Shown: positions 1-7,331, numbered from the stretch's first letter. The stretch: 41,387 nucleotides of DNA from Paracoccaceae bacterium (GCA_020425125.1 JAGQRV010000032.1:1-41387), one strand, 5' to 3'. The notes: generated by a model from the letters alone, not told the origin. A program made the numbers and translations.

Positions 1-1185
1 GTCACCTGATTTGCGCAACAGAGTCGATGCAAGGTTATTCTGGATGCTCGACGCGGACGAACGATCCCCCAATTCTTCAAAATAACGCAGTGACTGCCTG
101 AAGATACTCTCTGCTTGAGCGTACTCACCCCGGCTTTCATAGATATTTCCCAACTGCGCATAAGTACGAGCCTGCAAGGCGGCATCACCATTTGCCTCGA
201 AGATACTTATCGCTTCGCGCAAGAGGGTTTCAGCTTCATCCAGGCGGCCTTGTAGAATACTGAGAGACGACAAATTCGCTAGAATGATTCCGCGTGATTG
301 GGGATCTTGAAGTCGCTGGCTTAAATCTAGTGCGTTTCTGTAGGAGCTTTCCGCTCTGCTAACGTCGCCGGTGTCTCGCAAGACGTTGCCCAGATTTGCT
401 AAGGCGGAAAGCTCCTGCTCTGGGTTGTCGAGATATTCTAGTATCTCAAGCTCTTCCTGGAGGTAAGCAATCGCTCTGTTGTGCTCGCCGCGAGCCTGCT
501 CGATTAGGCCAATGAGGTGGAGTGCGTCTGCGCGAATTTGTTTATCCCGCTCCAAAATACTACCCTCAAGTATTTCTTGAAGTAAATTAGCCGCCTCTTT
601 AAAATTTTGCTTACGAGCCAGTTTACTGGCTTCATTCAACGCTGCTTCTGCGTCTTGGGCGGACCATTCCTTGTGCTGTATGAGCGACGGCATTATGCCG
701 TATGTCTTAATTGTGTCCAGCAAGCGCGACTTGAAACCTTCCATGGAGAAGCGGCTAGATTCATCGTATTGTAGAAGCATGACGTGCGAGACGATTGATG
801 GAGCGGTGCTGTTCTTGGAGCATATCGCTATTATCGGAACGCCCGCTCCGCGGGCGACACCGAGCTCATAGAGGACCCAAGAGCTCTCGTCCGAGATATC
901 TGCAAGAATTACAGATGCCTCTCGTATACGCTTTGTTTCAGTAGCATCAAACCGAGCGCCAGCGTCGGTGGTGTCAGGTGTAAAGTATCGGATTTGTTGC
1001 TGAACAAGGGCTGGCTGAATATGTCCTTCAAATATCCTCTTTCCGTGTCCCCGGTTGGAGAATGTGACAAATACATAGGGATCCCTTAGATTCTCGCGGC
1101 CACGGTCCAATTTGTACAGTTCCTTAACGACTCTGGTGATCCGGCTCCCTTGCGACGTTGATGAGAGCTCCGCTTCAGTCGGCAT
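1..1185 (-). CDS. TIR/deoxyribosyltransferase-like domain fused to TPR repeats (3' end missing)
   Basis: The frame stays open from the ATG at 1183-1185 to the window edge, giving 395 residues with no stop. Residues 36-122 look like a Rossmann-type domain of the TIR / nucleoside 2-deoxyribosyltransferase-like group. The strand 'YVFVTFS' is followed by an R-I-R-E-A-S-V-I-L-A-D-I segment and then 'YELG' (106-109). Glu107 sits where such NAD- or nucleotide-handling enzymes carry their key acid. From about residue 180 to the edge come at least five TPR-type helical pairs. The layout of an N-terminal effector and a C-terminal TPR sensor is common among bacterial immune effectors, but no partner gene is visible, so a defence role is inference. 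Base composition is far more A+T-rich than the rest of the window, which suggests transfer. No strong ribosome-binding site precedes the ATG, and no earlier in-frame ATG was found just upstream. Confidence 0.7.
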   Translation of the reverse strand, partial: MPTEAELSSTSQGSRITRVVKELYKLDRGRENLRDPYVFVTFSNRGHGKRIFEGHIQPALVQQQIRYFTPDTTDAGARFDATETKRIREASVILADISDESSWVLYELGVARGAGVPIIAICSKNSTAPSIVSHVMLLQYDESSRFSMEGFKSRLLDTIKTYGIMPSLIQHKEWSAQDAEAALNEASKLARKQNFKEAANLLQEILEGSILERDKQIRADALHLIGLIEQARGEHNRAIAYLQEELEILEYLDNPEQELSALANLGNVLRDTGDVSRAESSYRNALDLSQRLQDPQSRGIILANLSSLSILQGRLDEAETLLREAISIFEANGDAALQARTYAQLGNIYESRGEYAQAESIFRQSLRYFEELGDRSSASSIQNNLASTLLRKSGD

Positions 1186-1475
1186 GGTAGCAGGAGCGCC
1201 CCGTGGCAGGAAGCGCCGGCGTGGACGGACGACCTCGGAGAGTGGCTGTTGGTTCATCACCGAAGCTGCGGACCTTGAGGTTCGAGAAGATGACCGTGCT
1301 ACCGGAAAATCAGGTGTCGGCCCGTTGGAAGCATTATGGAAGCACGAGGCCGAAAGACGCTGCGCAATCCCGACAGATCGCGCGAAGCCGGGCCACTTCA
1401 CCGGGATCGGCAAGTGTCGGAAACTGCGCAAGAACTCGCGGTTCCGAGTGATTGTTCATGGTTCGTTCGGCACGA
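1186..1475. other. Non-coding edge of the integrated element
   Basis: This stretch lies between the start of the TIR-like/TPR gene and the tRNA-derived site. Short open frames cross it on both strands (for example a 41-codon minus-strand frame ending near 1324), but none has a recognisable domain or a convincing ribosome-binding site. It presumably holds the promoter of the leftward gene, although I could not pick out clear -35 and -10 boxes. Confidence 0.4.
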
Positions 1476-1520
1476 CTCATAACCTGAAGGCCGCAGGTTC
1501 AAATCCTGCCCCCGCAACCA
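1476..1520 (+). other. 3' fragment of tRNA-fMet, probable attachment site
   Basis: These 45 bases match the 3' half of an initiator tRNA: anticodon loop CTCATAA with CAU, 3' anticodon strand CCTGA, T-arm GCAGG-TTCAAAT-CCTGC, acceptor strand CCCCGCA, discriminator A and encoded CCA. Just 5' of 1476 the sequence no longer pairs: CACGA faces CCTGA where a real tRNA would have TCAGG, and no D-arm or 5' acceptor strand is present. This is therefore not a working tRNA. It is the kind of duplicate left when an element integrates into the 3' half of the gene. With this orientation, the intact tRNA is expected to the left, beyond the window, with the A+T-rich element in between. The match to fMet is from memory of the consensus. 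Confidence 0.8.
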
Positions 1521-1704
1521 CCGATCCCGAACGCGCCCCGCGAGCCCCGCTCCGGGGCGCGTTCGCGTCCGCAAGCGCCAGAATCCCCGCCAGGGCGCCG
1601 ACGAGCTCGATCGCCAGACGGCCGTCCTCGGGCATCAGGCGCACCGCCTCGATCAGGCCGCGCATAATCTCCGCCGCCTCGGCGCGGTCGGATCGGCCGC
1701 TGGG
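1477..1704 (-). pseudogene. C-terminal remnant of a serine recombinase
   Basis: After the stop of the TetR gene the same minus-strand frame reopens and reads to a TGA at 1477-1479. It contains 'EIMRGLIEAVRLMPEDGRL', then 'LAGILALA', and finishes 'VAGAGFEPAAFRL'. The first part resembles the conserved C-terminus of resolvase/invertase-type 'recombinase family proteins' of Alphaproteobacteria. The last residues are simply the antisense translation of the tRNA-fMet 3' half, as expected when such a gene ends inside its own attachment site. The catalytic N-terminal domain with its serine is absent. The remnant implies an earlier integration event at this tRNA, on the side opposite the TIR/TPR gene. 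A chance frame is possible, but the two-part match makes it unlikely. Confidence 0.6.
1529..1564 (+). terminator. G+C-rich hairpin just after the tRNA fragment
   Basis: GAACGCGCCCC (1529-1539) and GGGGCGCGTTC (1554-1564) form a perfect 11-bp stem with a 14-base loop, nine bases after the CCA. No T-run follows. The position is typical of a tRNA terminator. Since the tRNA is only a fragment here, it may be inherited from the original locus. Confidence 0.5.
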
Positions 1705-1731
1705 GTCAAGCCGGCAATGTTGGCCGCGGCA

Positions 1732-2397
1732 CTACAGATTTTGCCGCAATGCGTCCGGCCGGAAGCCGTGCCGGGCGTGGAACCGGGCGATTTCCCGGTC
1801 GGTGGCGGCCTGGCCGGTATAAGCCGCTACATAGGTCGGAATGCGCGCCATGCGGGTGGCAATGTCCTCCCGCACCTGCATCGAGATGTAGCCGATCTGT
1901 ACGAGATAGACCGTTCTCGCACGGACATCGGCCTCGTCCGGCGGGAAGCCGAAGCGCGCGAACACCGCGCGAATGGCGGCCAGACGCGTCTCGTCGGCGG
2001 CCGCGACCCGCGCCATAACGGCCGGCGACTGGTGCGCCCAGCCGCGGATCGCGAAGTCGAAGCGCGGCTCGAACCGCGTCTCGTCGAGGAAGACGCTGAT
2101 CACGTTGAGGACCGCCTCCGCGATGGTCTCCGCATATTCCTCGCACGCAGAGACGAGGGCGCATGTATTCGTCTCGTCCCACAATTCCAGAAGCGCATCG
2201 AGGATCGCGGCGCGGTCCTTGAAGAACCAGTAGAAGCTGGTGCGCGACAGGTCGAGCCGCGCTGCCAGCGGCTGGATCTTCACGGCGTCGATGCCGCCTT
2301 CCAGAAAGGCGGCTTTCGCCGCCTCGAGCCAGCCTTCGCGGGAGCCGCGCCAGCCGCTCGGCCGCGGGTCGTCTTCTATGTGCGTCGTGCTGTCCAT
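1732..2397 (-). CDS. TetR-family transcriptional regulator
   Basis: 221 aa, the usual TetR length. An N-terminal helix-turn-helix is visible at about residues 27-60, with 'AVKIQPLAARLDLSRTSFY' followed by 'WFFKDRAAILDALL', the classic TetR recognition helix and helix 4. The rest is an all-helical ligand-binding region with no family-specific motif I recognise. It is transcribed away from the flavoenzyme gene at 2513, with 115 bp between the two starts. That is the normal arrangement for a repressor that controls itself and the divergent gene. The likely inducer is the substrate of the flavoenzyme or a related methylated amine, which is inference. The gene ends right beside the recombinase remnant, so it is the first gene on the chromosomal side of the junction. 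Confidence 0.88.
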   Translation of the reverse strand: MDSTTHIEDDPRPSGWRGSREGWLEAAKAAFLEGGIDAVKIQPLAARLDLSRTSFYWFFKDRAAILDALLELWDETNTCALVSACEEYAETIAEAVLNVISVFLDETRFEPRFDFAIRGWAHQSPAVMARVAAADETRLAAIRAVFARFGFPPDEADVRARTVYLVQIGYISMQVREDIATRMARIPTYVAAYTGQAATDREIARFHARHGFRPDALRQNL

Positions 2398-2444
2398 GGA
2401 CGGAGCCTAGCGCGGTCGGGAGCTTGGCTCAACAAGAATATACA

Positions 2445-2474
2445 CAAGTGAACCTAAACTTGACATTAGTGAAC
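2445..2474 (+). promoter_or_regulatory. Putative operator and promoter between tetR-type and flavoenzyme genes
   Basis: Two copies of AGTGAAC occur at 2447-2453 and 2468-2474, 21 bp apart (two helical turns). CAAGT (2445-2449) and ACTTG (2458-2462) form an inverted repeat. A good -35 box, TTGACA (2460-2465), lies between the two AGTGAAC copies. The matching -10 around 2483 is weak. A TetR-type repressor bound here would cover the -35 of the flavoenzyme promoter. The sequence elements are seen; the binding is inferred. Confidence 0.5.
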
Positions 2475-2512
2475 ATTTCTGGAATCGTCTCCGGGACCGA
2501 GAGGAGATTCCC

Positions 2513-4549
2513 ATGTCCAGCGATCCGCTCCTGCAGCCCTACAGGCTCAAGCATCTCACGCTGAAGAACCGGCTGATGATCACCAGCCATGAGCCCGCCT
2601 ATCCCGAGGACGGCATGCCGAAGGAGCGCTACCGGGCCTATCACGTGGAGCGGGCGCGGGCGGGGATCGCACTGACCATGACCGCCGGGTCCGCTTCGGT
2701 GGCGCGGGACAGCCCGCCGGTCTTCAACAATATCCTGGCCTGGAAGGACGAGGTCGTCGGCTGGATGAAGCAGCTCACGGACGCCTGCCACGATCATGGC
2801 TGCGCGGTGATGATCCAGCTCACCCATCTCGGCCGCCGCACCCGCTGGGACAAGGCGGACTGGCTGCCGGTCGTCTCTCCGAGCCACGAGCGTGAGGCGT
2901 CCCACAAGTCGTTTCCGAAGAAGGCCGAGGACTGGGACATCGCGCGGATCATCGAGGACTACGCGGACGCGGCCGAACGGATGAAACTGGCGGGGCTGGA
3001 CGGAATCGAGATCCAGGCCTACGGCCATCTGATGGATCAGTTCTGGTCACCCTTGACCAACGATCTCGACGGTCGGTACGGCGGCAGCCTTGAAAACCGG
3101 CTACGTTTCACCTTCGACACGCTGAAGGCGATCCGTGGTCGTGTCGGGGCGGACTTCATCGTCGGTGTCCGCTATACGGGCGACGAGGAACTTCCGGGCG
3201 GGTTGACGAAAGAGGACGGGCTGGAGATCTCTTGCCGTCTGAAGGATTGCGGCATGGTCGATTTCCTGAACGTCGTGAAGGGGCATATCGACACCGATGC
3301 CGGCCTGACCGACGTGATCCCCGTGCAGGGCATGCGCAGCGCGCCACATCTGGACTTCGCGGGCGAAATCCGTGCGGCGACGGAATTCCCGACCTTCCAT
3401 GCCGCAAAGATCCAGGACGTGGCCACCGCACGTCACGCCATTGCCAGTGGCAAGCTCGACATGGTGGGCATGACGCGGGCGCACATGGCCGACCCACATA
3501 TCGTCGCCAAGATCATGCGCGGCGAGGAAGACCGGATCCGCCCGTGCGTCGGCGCGAACTACTGCCTCGACCGGATTTACCAGGGCGGGATGGCACTGTG
3601 CCTGCACAATCCGAGCACCGGGCGCGAACTGGAGCAACCGCATGACATCGCAACGGCGGATGTCTCGCGCCGGATCGTGGTTGTCGGAGCGGGGCCGGCC
3701 GGCCTTGAGGCGGCGCGGGTCGCGGCGCTGCGCGGGCACCAGGTGATCGTGCACGAGGCCGCCAACGATCCCGGCGGACAGGTCCGCCTGACCGCGCAGA
3801 CACCGCGCCGCGCCGAAATGATCCAGCTGATCCAGTGGCGCTTCGCGGAATGCGAGCGGTTGGGTGTGACCTTCCGCTTCAACAGCTTTGCCGACGCCAC
3901 CACGGTCCTTGCGGAGAAGCCCGATATCGTGGTCATTGCGACCGGAGGGCTCCCGCATACGGACGTGCTGGACGAAGGCAACGCGCTGGTTGTGTCGGCC
4001 TGGGACATTCTGGCCGGCGACGTACGGCCGGGCTCGAACGTGCTGATCTACGACGATGCGGGCGACTATGCGGCCCTGCAGGCCGCCGAGAAGATCGCGG
4101 CCACCGGCGCAGCGGTCGAGATCATGACCCGTGACCGGACCTTCGCCCCAGAGGTCATGGCAATGTCGCTGACGCCCTCGATGCGCGAATTGCAGAAGCG
4201 CGACGTGACCTTCACCGTGACCTGGAAGCTCGACAAGGTTCGCCGGGACGGCAACGAACTCGTCGCGACGGTCGGCAGCGACTACGGAGGCGTCACGCGG
4301 GAGCGGCGGGTCGACCAGGTGATTGTCAATCACGGAACCCGGCCGCTCGACGATCTCTATTTCGACCTTCGCGGCGGGTCGTCGAACCTGGGCGAGGTCG
4401 ATTACGAGGCCCTGGTCGGCGGCCAGCCGCAGACAGTCAACCGCAATCCGGACGGAGCCTATCAGCTCTTCCGCATCGGAGATGCGGTCGCGGCGCGGAA
4501 CACCCACGCGGCAATCTACGACGCACTGAGGCTGGTGCGCGGACTCTAG
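2513..4549 (+). CDS. Stachydrine/dimethylglycine demethylase-type NADH:flavin oxidoreductase
   Basis: 678 aa, the full length of the trimethylamine-dehydrogenase / 2,4-dienoyl-CoA reductase architecture. Residues 1-340 form an Old Yellow Enzyme FMN barrel, with 'IQLTHLGRR' and a 'GRYGGSLENR' segment. A cysteine cluster follows, then an FAD/NAD domain starting with the dinucleotide motif 'VVVGAGPAGLEAARVAA' at about 388-404. The segment around the cysteines (C-V-G-A-N-Y-C-L-D-R-I-Y) resembles DgcA and StcD, which demethylate dimethylglycine and N-methylprolines. Only Cys345, Cys351 and Cys363 are present, and Ala348 replaces the usual second ligand of the [4Fe-4S] site. The start is supported by GAGGAG upstream. 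No electron-transfer partner gene is adjacent, and the exact methylated substrate is unknown. Confidence 0.82.
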   Translation: MSSDPLLQPYRLKHLTLKNRLMITSHEPAYPEDGMPKERYRAYHVERARAGIALTMTAGSASVARDSPPVFNNILAWKDEVVGWMKQLTDACHDHGCAVMIQLTHLGRRTRWDKADWLPVVSPSHEREASHKSFPKKAEDWDIARIIEDYADAAERMKLAGLDGIEIQAYGHLMDQFWSPLTNDLDGRYGGSLENRLRFTFDTLKAIRGRVGADFIVGVRYTGDEELPGGLTKEDGLEISCRLKDCGMVDFLNVVKGHIDTDAGLTDVIPVQGMRSAPHLDFAGEIRAATEFPTFHAAKIQDVATARHAIASGKLDMVGMTRAHMADPHIVAKIMRGEEDRIRPCVGANYCLDRIYQGGMALCLHNPSTGRELEQPHDIATADVSRRIVVVGAGPAGLEAARVAALRGHQVIVHEAANDPGGQVRLTAQTPRRAEMIQLIQWRFAECERLGVTFRFNSFADATTVLAEKPDIVVIATGGLPHTDVLDEGNALVVSAWDILAGDVRPGSNVLIYDDAGDYAALQAAEKIAATGAAVEIMTRDRTFAPEVMAMSLTPSMRELQKRDVTFTVTWKLDKVRRDGNELVATVGSDYGGVTRERRVDQVIVNHGTRPLDDLYFDLRGGSSNLGEVDYEALVGGQPQTVNRNPDGAYQLFRIGDAVAARNTHAAIYDALRLVRGL

Positions 4550-4637
4550 CGTCCCGCGCTCCGGTCTACCGAGACGCGCTTTCTCCGGGAATGGGCGGAA
4601 CCTGCCCTTCTGCGCACGGCGTTTCGGCGACAGGATC

Positions 4638-4659
4638 GGCCGGCTACTGCGGGCCGGCC
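4638..4659 (+). terminator. Hairpin downstream of the flavoenzyme gene
   Basis: GGCCGGC (4638-4644) and GCCGGCC (4653-4659) form a perfect 7-bp stem with an 8-base loop. It lies between the end of the flavoenzyme gene and the convergent end of the acyl-CoA dehydrogenase pseudogene. There is no T-tract, so a terminator role is only suggested by position. Confidence 0.35.
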
Positions 4660-4699
4660 AACCGGGGAGTCGAAGCCGCCGGTCGGCAGTGGACCGCCG

Positions 4700-5242
4700 T
4701 CAGAACGACCGACGCAGACCGAGCAGGTGGTTGGCCACTCAAGACAGGATCAGGTTGTTGGAGATCGGCGCCACCTGACAGAGACCGGTTTCGCGGAACT
4801 TCTGCTCGGCATCGTATTCGCGGGCGAAGCCGAAGCCGCCGTGGAACTGCAGGCAGGCATTCGCGGCCTTCACCTCGATGAAGGCTTCGGCGATCGGGAA
4901 CTGAACGCCCTGGTTCTGGCCGACGGGCCGGCCGAAAACCTCGCGTTTGCTGACATACGTGGTCTCCCGATCGGTGAACCAGTAGCCGTCGGTCATGCAT
5001 TCCGCGGCGATCTTCGGCAGGTATGTCTGCCGCTGCGCCTCCGATCCATGCCGAACCTGTGTGTTCATGTTGTGCATCTGGCCGTGGAAGTCGCCGGAAT
5101 TGCCTCCCGAACGGTTGATCTCCTCCACGATCACCGATGCCTCGGTCAGTCCCAATCCCGACCCGCCGTATTCCTACCGGATCAGTGCGGCCATCCAGTC
5201 CTTCCGGATATCGGCATATTGGTCCTGGACAGGATACGACAT
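4700..5242 (-). pseudogene. Decayed acyl-CoA dehydrogenase gene
   Basis: Reading from the ATG at 5242, the product begins 'MSYPVQDQYADIRKDWMAAL', then meets an in-frame TAG and continues 'EYGGSGLGLTEASVIVEE', a hallmark acyl-CoA dehydrogenase segment. Later come 'REVFGRPVGQNQGVQFPIAE' and 'ACLQFHGGFGFA', the conserved C-terminal FAD/substrate region. A second stop (TGA near 4737) is followed in frame by 'VANHLLGLRRSF' and the presumed original stop at 4700-4702. The N-terminal domain and the whole middle beta-domain are largely missing. About 180 codons remain of a normal 380-400. Several internal deletions kept the frame while two nonsense codons arose, so the gene is dead. An intact version would have been a flavoprotein of beta-oxidation or a related CoA-ester pathway. 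'GAGAGC' upstream of the ATG is a relic ribosome-binding site. Confidence 0.85.
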
Positions 5243-5324
5243 GAGGCTCTCCCGTTCTTCGTCAGGGCGGACGAACCGTTGATGCCTGTCGCGGCGGCAT
5301 TTCCAAATATTGGGATCTGCGACA

Positions 5325-5363
5325 TTCCAGATGGCCAGCATATGCCTCGCTGGCCATATGGAA
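5325..5363. repeat. 15-bp imperfect inverted repeat
   Basis: TTCCAGATGGCCAGC (5325-5339) and GCTGGCCATATGGAA (5349-5363) pair at 14 of 15 positions around a 9-base loop. It sits about 80 bp upstream of the start of the dead acyl-CoA dehydrogenase gene and 160 bp before the L,D-transpeptidase gene. It could be an operator that once controlled the pseudogene, or a strong RNA hairpin. The remainder of 5243-5525 shows nothing else I can name. Confidence 0.6.
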
Positions 5364-5525
5364 CGCCGTTGCCTGTCTGGCAGACTTTCCAGCGGCCTTG
5401 GAACTGTTGCGCGGTATCCTCACCCCGGACCGCCAAGTCCGACCGCAGGCACCCGTTTTCCTGTATTGCTCAAATTCCCGTAGGGTCCGGTGGACAACTG
5501 CATCGCGAGAGCGAGGTTCCGAGTC

Positions 5526-6104
5526 ATGAAGCGACGATTGCTGATCCTGGGCGCAGTCTCGGCCGTTGCAGGTTGCGCCGGTCCGTTGCCGGACACCGTG
5601 CAGCTCGTCCCGATCACCGGCGAAATGCCGTTCGATGTGCCGCCGGCGCGCATCGTGCCGTTTCTTGGCTATTCCCCGTACGAGATTCACGTCTTCCCGG
5701 AAGAGTTTGCCCTCTACTGGACGCTGCCGGGCGAGCAGGCACGCCGCTATCTGGTCGGCATCGGGCAGCCGGGCCGCTATATCGGCGGAACCTATCACGT
5801 GGGCGACAAGCGCGAATGGCCGTCCTGGACGCCGACGCGCGCGATGATCGCGCGTGAGCCCGACCTCTACAAGCCCTATGCAGCCGGGATGCCCGGCGGG
5901 CCCGGCAATCCGCTCGGTGCCAGGGCGCTCTATCTCTACCGGTCCAACGGCACCGACAGTTACCTGCGCATCCACGGGACCCCGAATCCGCGGGGCCTGG
6001 GCCAGCGCATTTCGAACGGGTGTGTGCGCATGGCGAACAGCCAGGTGATCGACCTTTATAACGAGGTCCCGCTGGGAACCCGGGTCGTTCTGCACCCGCT
6101 CTAG
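5526..6104 (+). CDS. L,D-transpeptidase (YkuD domain) lipoprotein
   Basis: 192 aa from the ATG at 5526, chosen because it gives a clean signal sequence with GAGG about ten bases upstream. Residues 1-17 are 'MKRRLLILGAVSAVAGC', an export signal with a lipobox (V-A-G-C), so the protein should be a lipoprotein facing the periplasm. The YkuD catalytic motif is complete: His150 in 'IHGT', then 'SNGCVRM' with the nucleophile Cys166 and Arg168. Such enzymes make 3-3 cross-links in peptidoglycan or attach lipoproteins to it. Genes on either side are unrelated, so it appears to be a single-gene unit, converging with the phosphatase gene at 6231. Confidence 0.9.
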   Translation: MKRRLLILGAVSAVAGCAGPLPDTVQLVPITGEMPFDVPPARIVPFLGYSPYEIHVFPEEFALYWTLPGEQARRYLVGIGQPGRYIGGTYHVGDKREWPSWTPTRAMIAREPDLYKPYAAGMPGGPGNPLGARALYLYRSNGTDSYLRIHGTPNPRGLGQRISNGCVRMANSQVIDLYNEVPLGTRVVLHPL

Positions 6105-6230
6105 CGCCCCGGCGACTCCGACTGGATTTGCGCGTTCCCGGCGCTGCCAGATGTCCGGCAGACAAACACCGATCGGCGCCGCCCCGTTCGGCTCGTCCGC
6201 CGATGGACTCGCGCAGGCCCCGCGATGGGA

Positions 6231-6974
6231 TCAGGACGATGCGTCGGCTGCCGCGTGAAGGCGGCTCCGTCCGCGCCGTGACAGCAGCGTGACCTCCTGT
6301 CCCTCCAGCAGCGCAGGGAGCAATGGCCTGCCATAGCCTGCGCCACCGTCGAGATTGAGCCGGTTGCGATAGAGCTGCGGACGGTCCAGCGCTGTGTGCC
6401 CGTGGACCACCAGTCGCCCCCAGTCGTGAGAACTGTCGAGGAACCCGCTGCGGATCCAGACCAGGTCATCCTCCTTCTGCTCGGCCAGCGGCACACCGGG
6501 GCGCAGACCCGCATGGACGAAGATGTGCGCCTCCGTCTCGTGGATTCTTGGCAGCCGTGCGATCCAGTGCCGGTGGCTGAGCGGGATCGCCTCATGCGCA
6601 TCGGCATGAATGTCTTCGAGCCGCCGGTCCTCGGACACGTCCACGCCATAGGAGGCGAGCGTCTGGCGTCCGCCCAAAGGAGCGTCGGTCCAAAGCAGCG
6701 GGCGCGACGTGTTCGGGTCGTCGTATTTCGGGTTCGAAAGGAAGCGCAGCACGTAGCGGTCGTGATTTCCCATGAGGCAGATCCACGGGCGGCCCTCGGT
6801 CTGTCCGCGCATCAGAAGCTCGATGACACCGCGCGAATTCGGGCCCCGGTCGACGAAATCCCCCAGGAAGACCACCGGAGCGGACGGCTCCCCGTGCCGC
6901 TCGATCGCATCAAGCGCCGCCTCGAGCTGGTCCAATTGGCCATGGATGTCGCCGACGGCATGAATCGGATGCAT
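6231..6974 (-). CDS. Serine/threonine-type metallophosphatase (calcineurin-like)
   Basis: 247 aa from the ATG at 6974, preferred over an ATG 24 bases upstream because AAGGAG lies six bases before it. The metal-binding motifs of PPP-type phosphatases are in order: 'GDIHG' (8-12), 'GDFVDRG' (38-44) and 'GNHD' (69-72), with later histidines in 'FVHAG' and 'VVHGHTA'. This is the compact bacterial/phage PrpA- or lambda-phosphatase-like form, which uses two metal ions to hydrolyse phosphoester bonds. Substrates can be phosphoproteins, diadenosine tetraphosphate or other small molecules, and the sequence does not say which. There is no signal peptide, so it should be cytoplasmic. Confidence 0.9.
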   Translation of the reverse strand: MHPIHAVGDIHGQLDQLEAALDAIERHGEPSAPVVFLGDFVDRGPNSRGVIELLMRGQTEGRPWICLMGNHDRYVLRFLSNPKYDDPNTSRPLLWTDAPLGGRQTLASYGVDVSEDRRLEDIHADAHEAIPLSHRHWIARLPRIHETEAHIFVHAGLRPGVPLAEQKEDDLVWIRSGFLDSSHDWGRLVVHGHTALDRPQLYRNRLNLDGGAGYGRPLLPALLEGQEVTLLSRRGRSRLHAAADASS

Positions 6975-7240
6975 CTGCTGCTCCTTCTCTCTGGGCAAGA
7001 CATGTTGCCTGCCGCATCCGGAGGCAACCCGGCGGTTCCGGCACAGCGGAAGAAACAGCCACTGGTGCCTCCATCACCCTGTCGTTGCCGGCCTATGTGG
7101 CCGGTCGGGATCGGTGTTCCGCGTGTGTCTGCCTGGGCCGGAATGTGCCGCGAGCCGTTTGAACGGCCGCCGGTTCACGAGACGATCGCACCCGGGACCG
7201 GCCACCCTGACGGCCGGAGATCCTTGTGGTGCGGTAGGGA

Positions 7241-7276
7241 ATTCCCGCACTGCGGGGACACATGCATTGCGGGAAT
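7241..7276. repeat. Perfect inverted repeat ATTCCCGCA / TGCGGGAAT
   Basis: ATTCCCGCA (7241-7249) is matched exactly by TGCGGGAAT (7268-7276), separated by 18 bases. It lies about 110 bp before the start of the cytochrome operon. The spacing suits a dimeric regulator contacting two turns of one DNA face, but no regulator gene is linked. Confidence 0.55.
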
Positions 7277-7317
7277 CGGGTCGCCGGCGCTAGGATCGGG
7301 GTCACTGATCCTCCGAT

Positions 7318-7331
7318 GATCGCATGCGATC
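7318..7331. promoter_or_regulatory. 14-bp perfect palindrome upstream of the cytochrome operon
   Basis: GATCGCATGCGATC is a perfect 14-bp palindrome, 57 bp before the ATG at 7389. That position fits an operator or activator site for the operon. No cognate regulator is visible nearby, and a chance palindrome in G+C-rich DNA cannot be excluded. Confidence 0.4.

Noticed and set aside
1112-1822. Plus-strand 236-codon frame running across the element border
   Set aside because: It contains the 'AAGSNPAPATT' type of peptide that is simply a translated tRNA 3' end, and its two sides belong to different DNA. It is not a gene.
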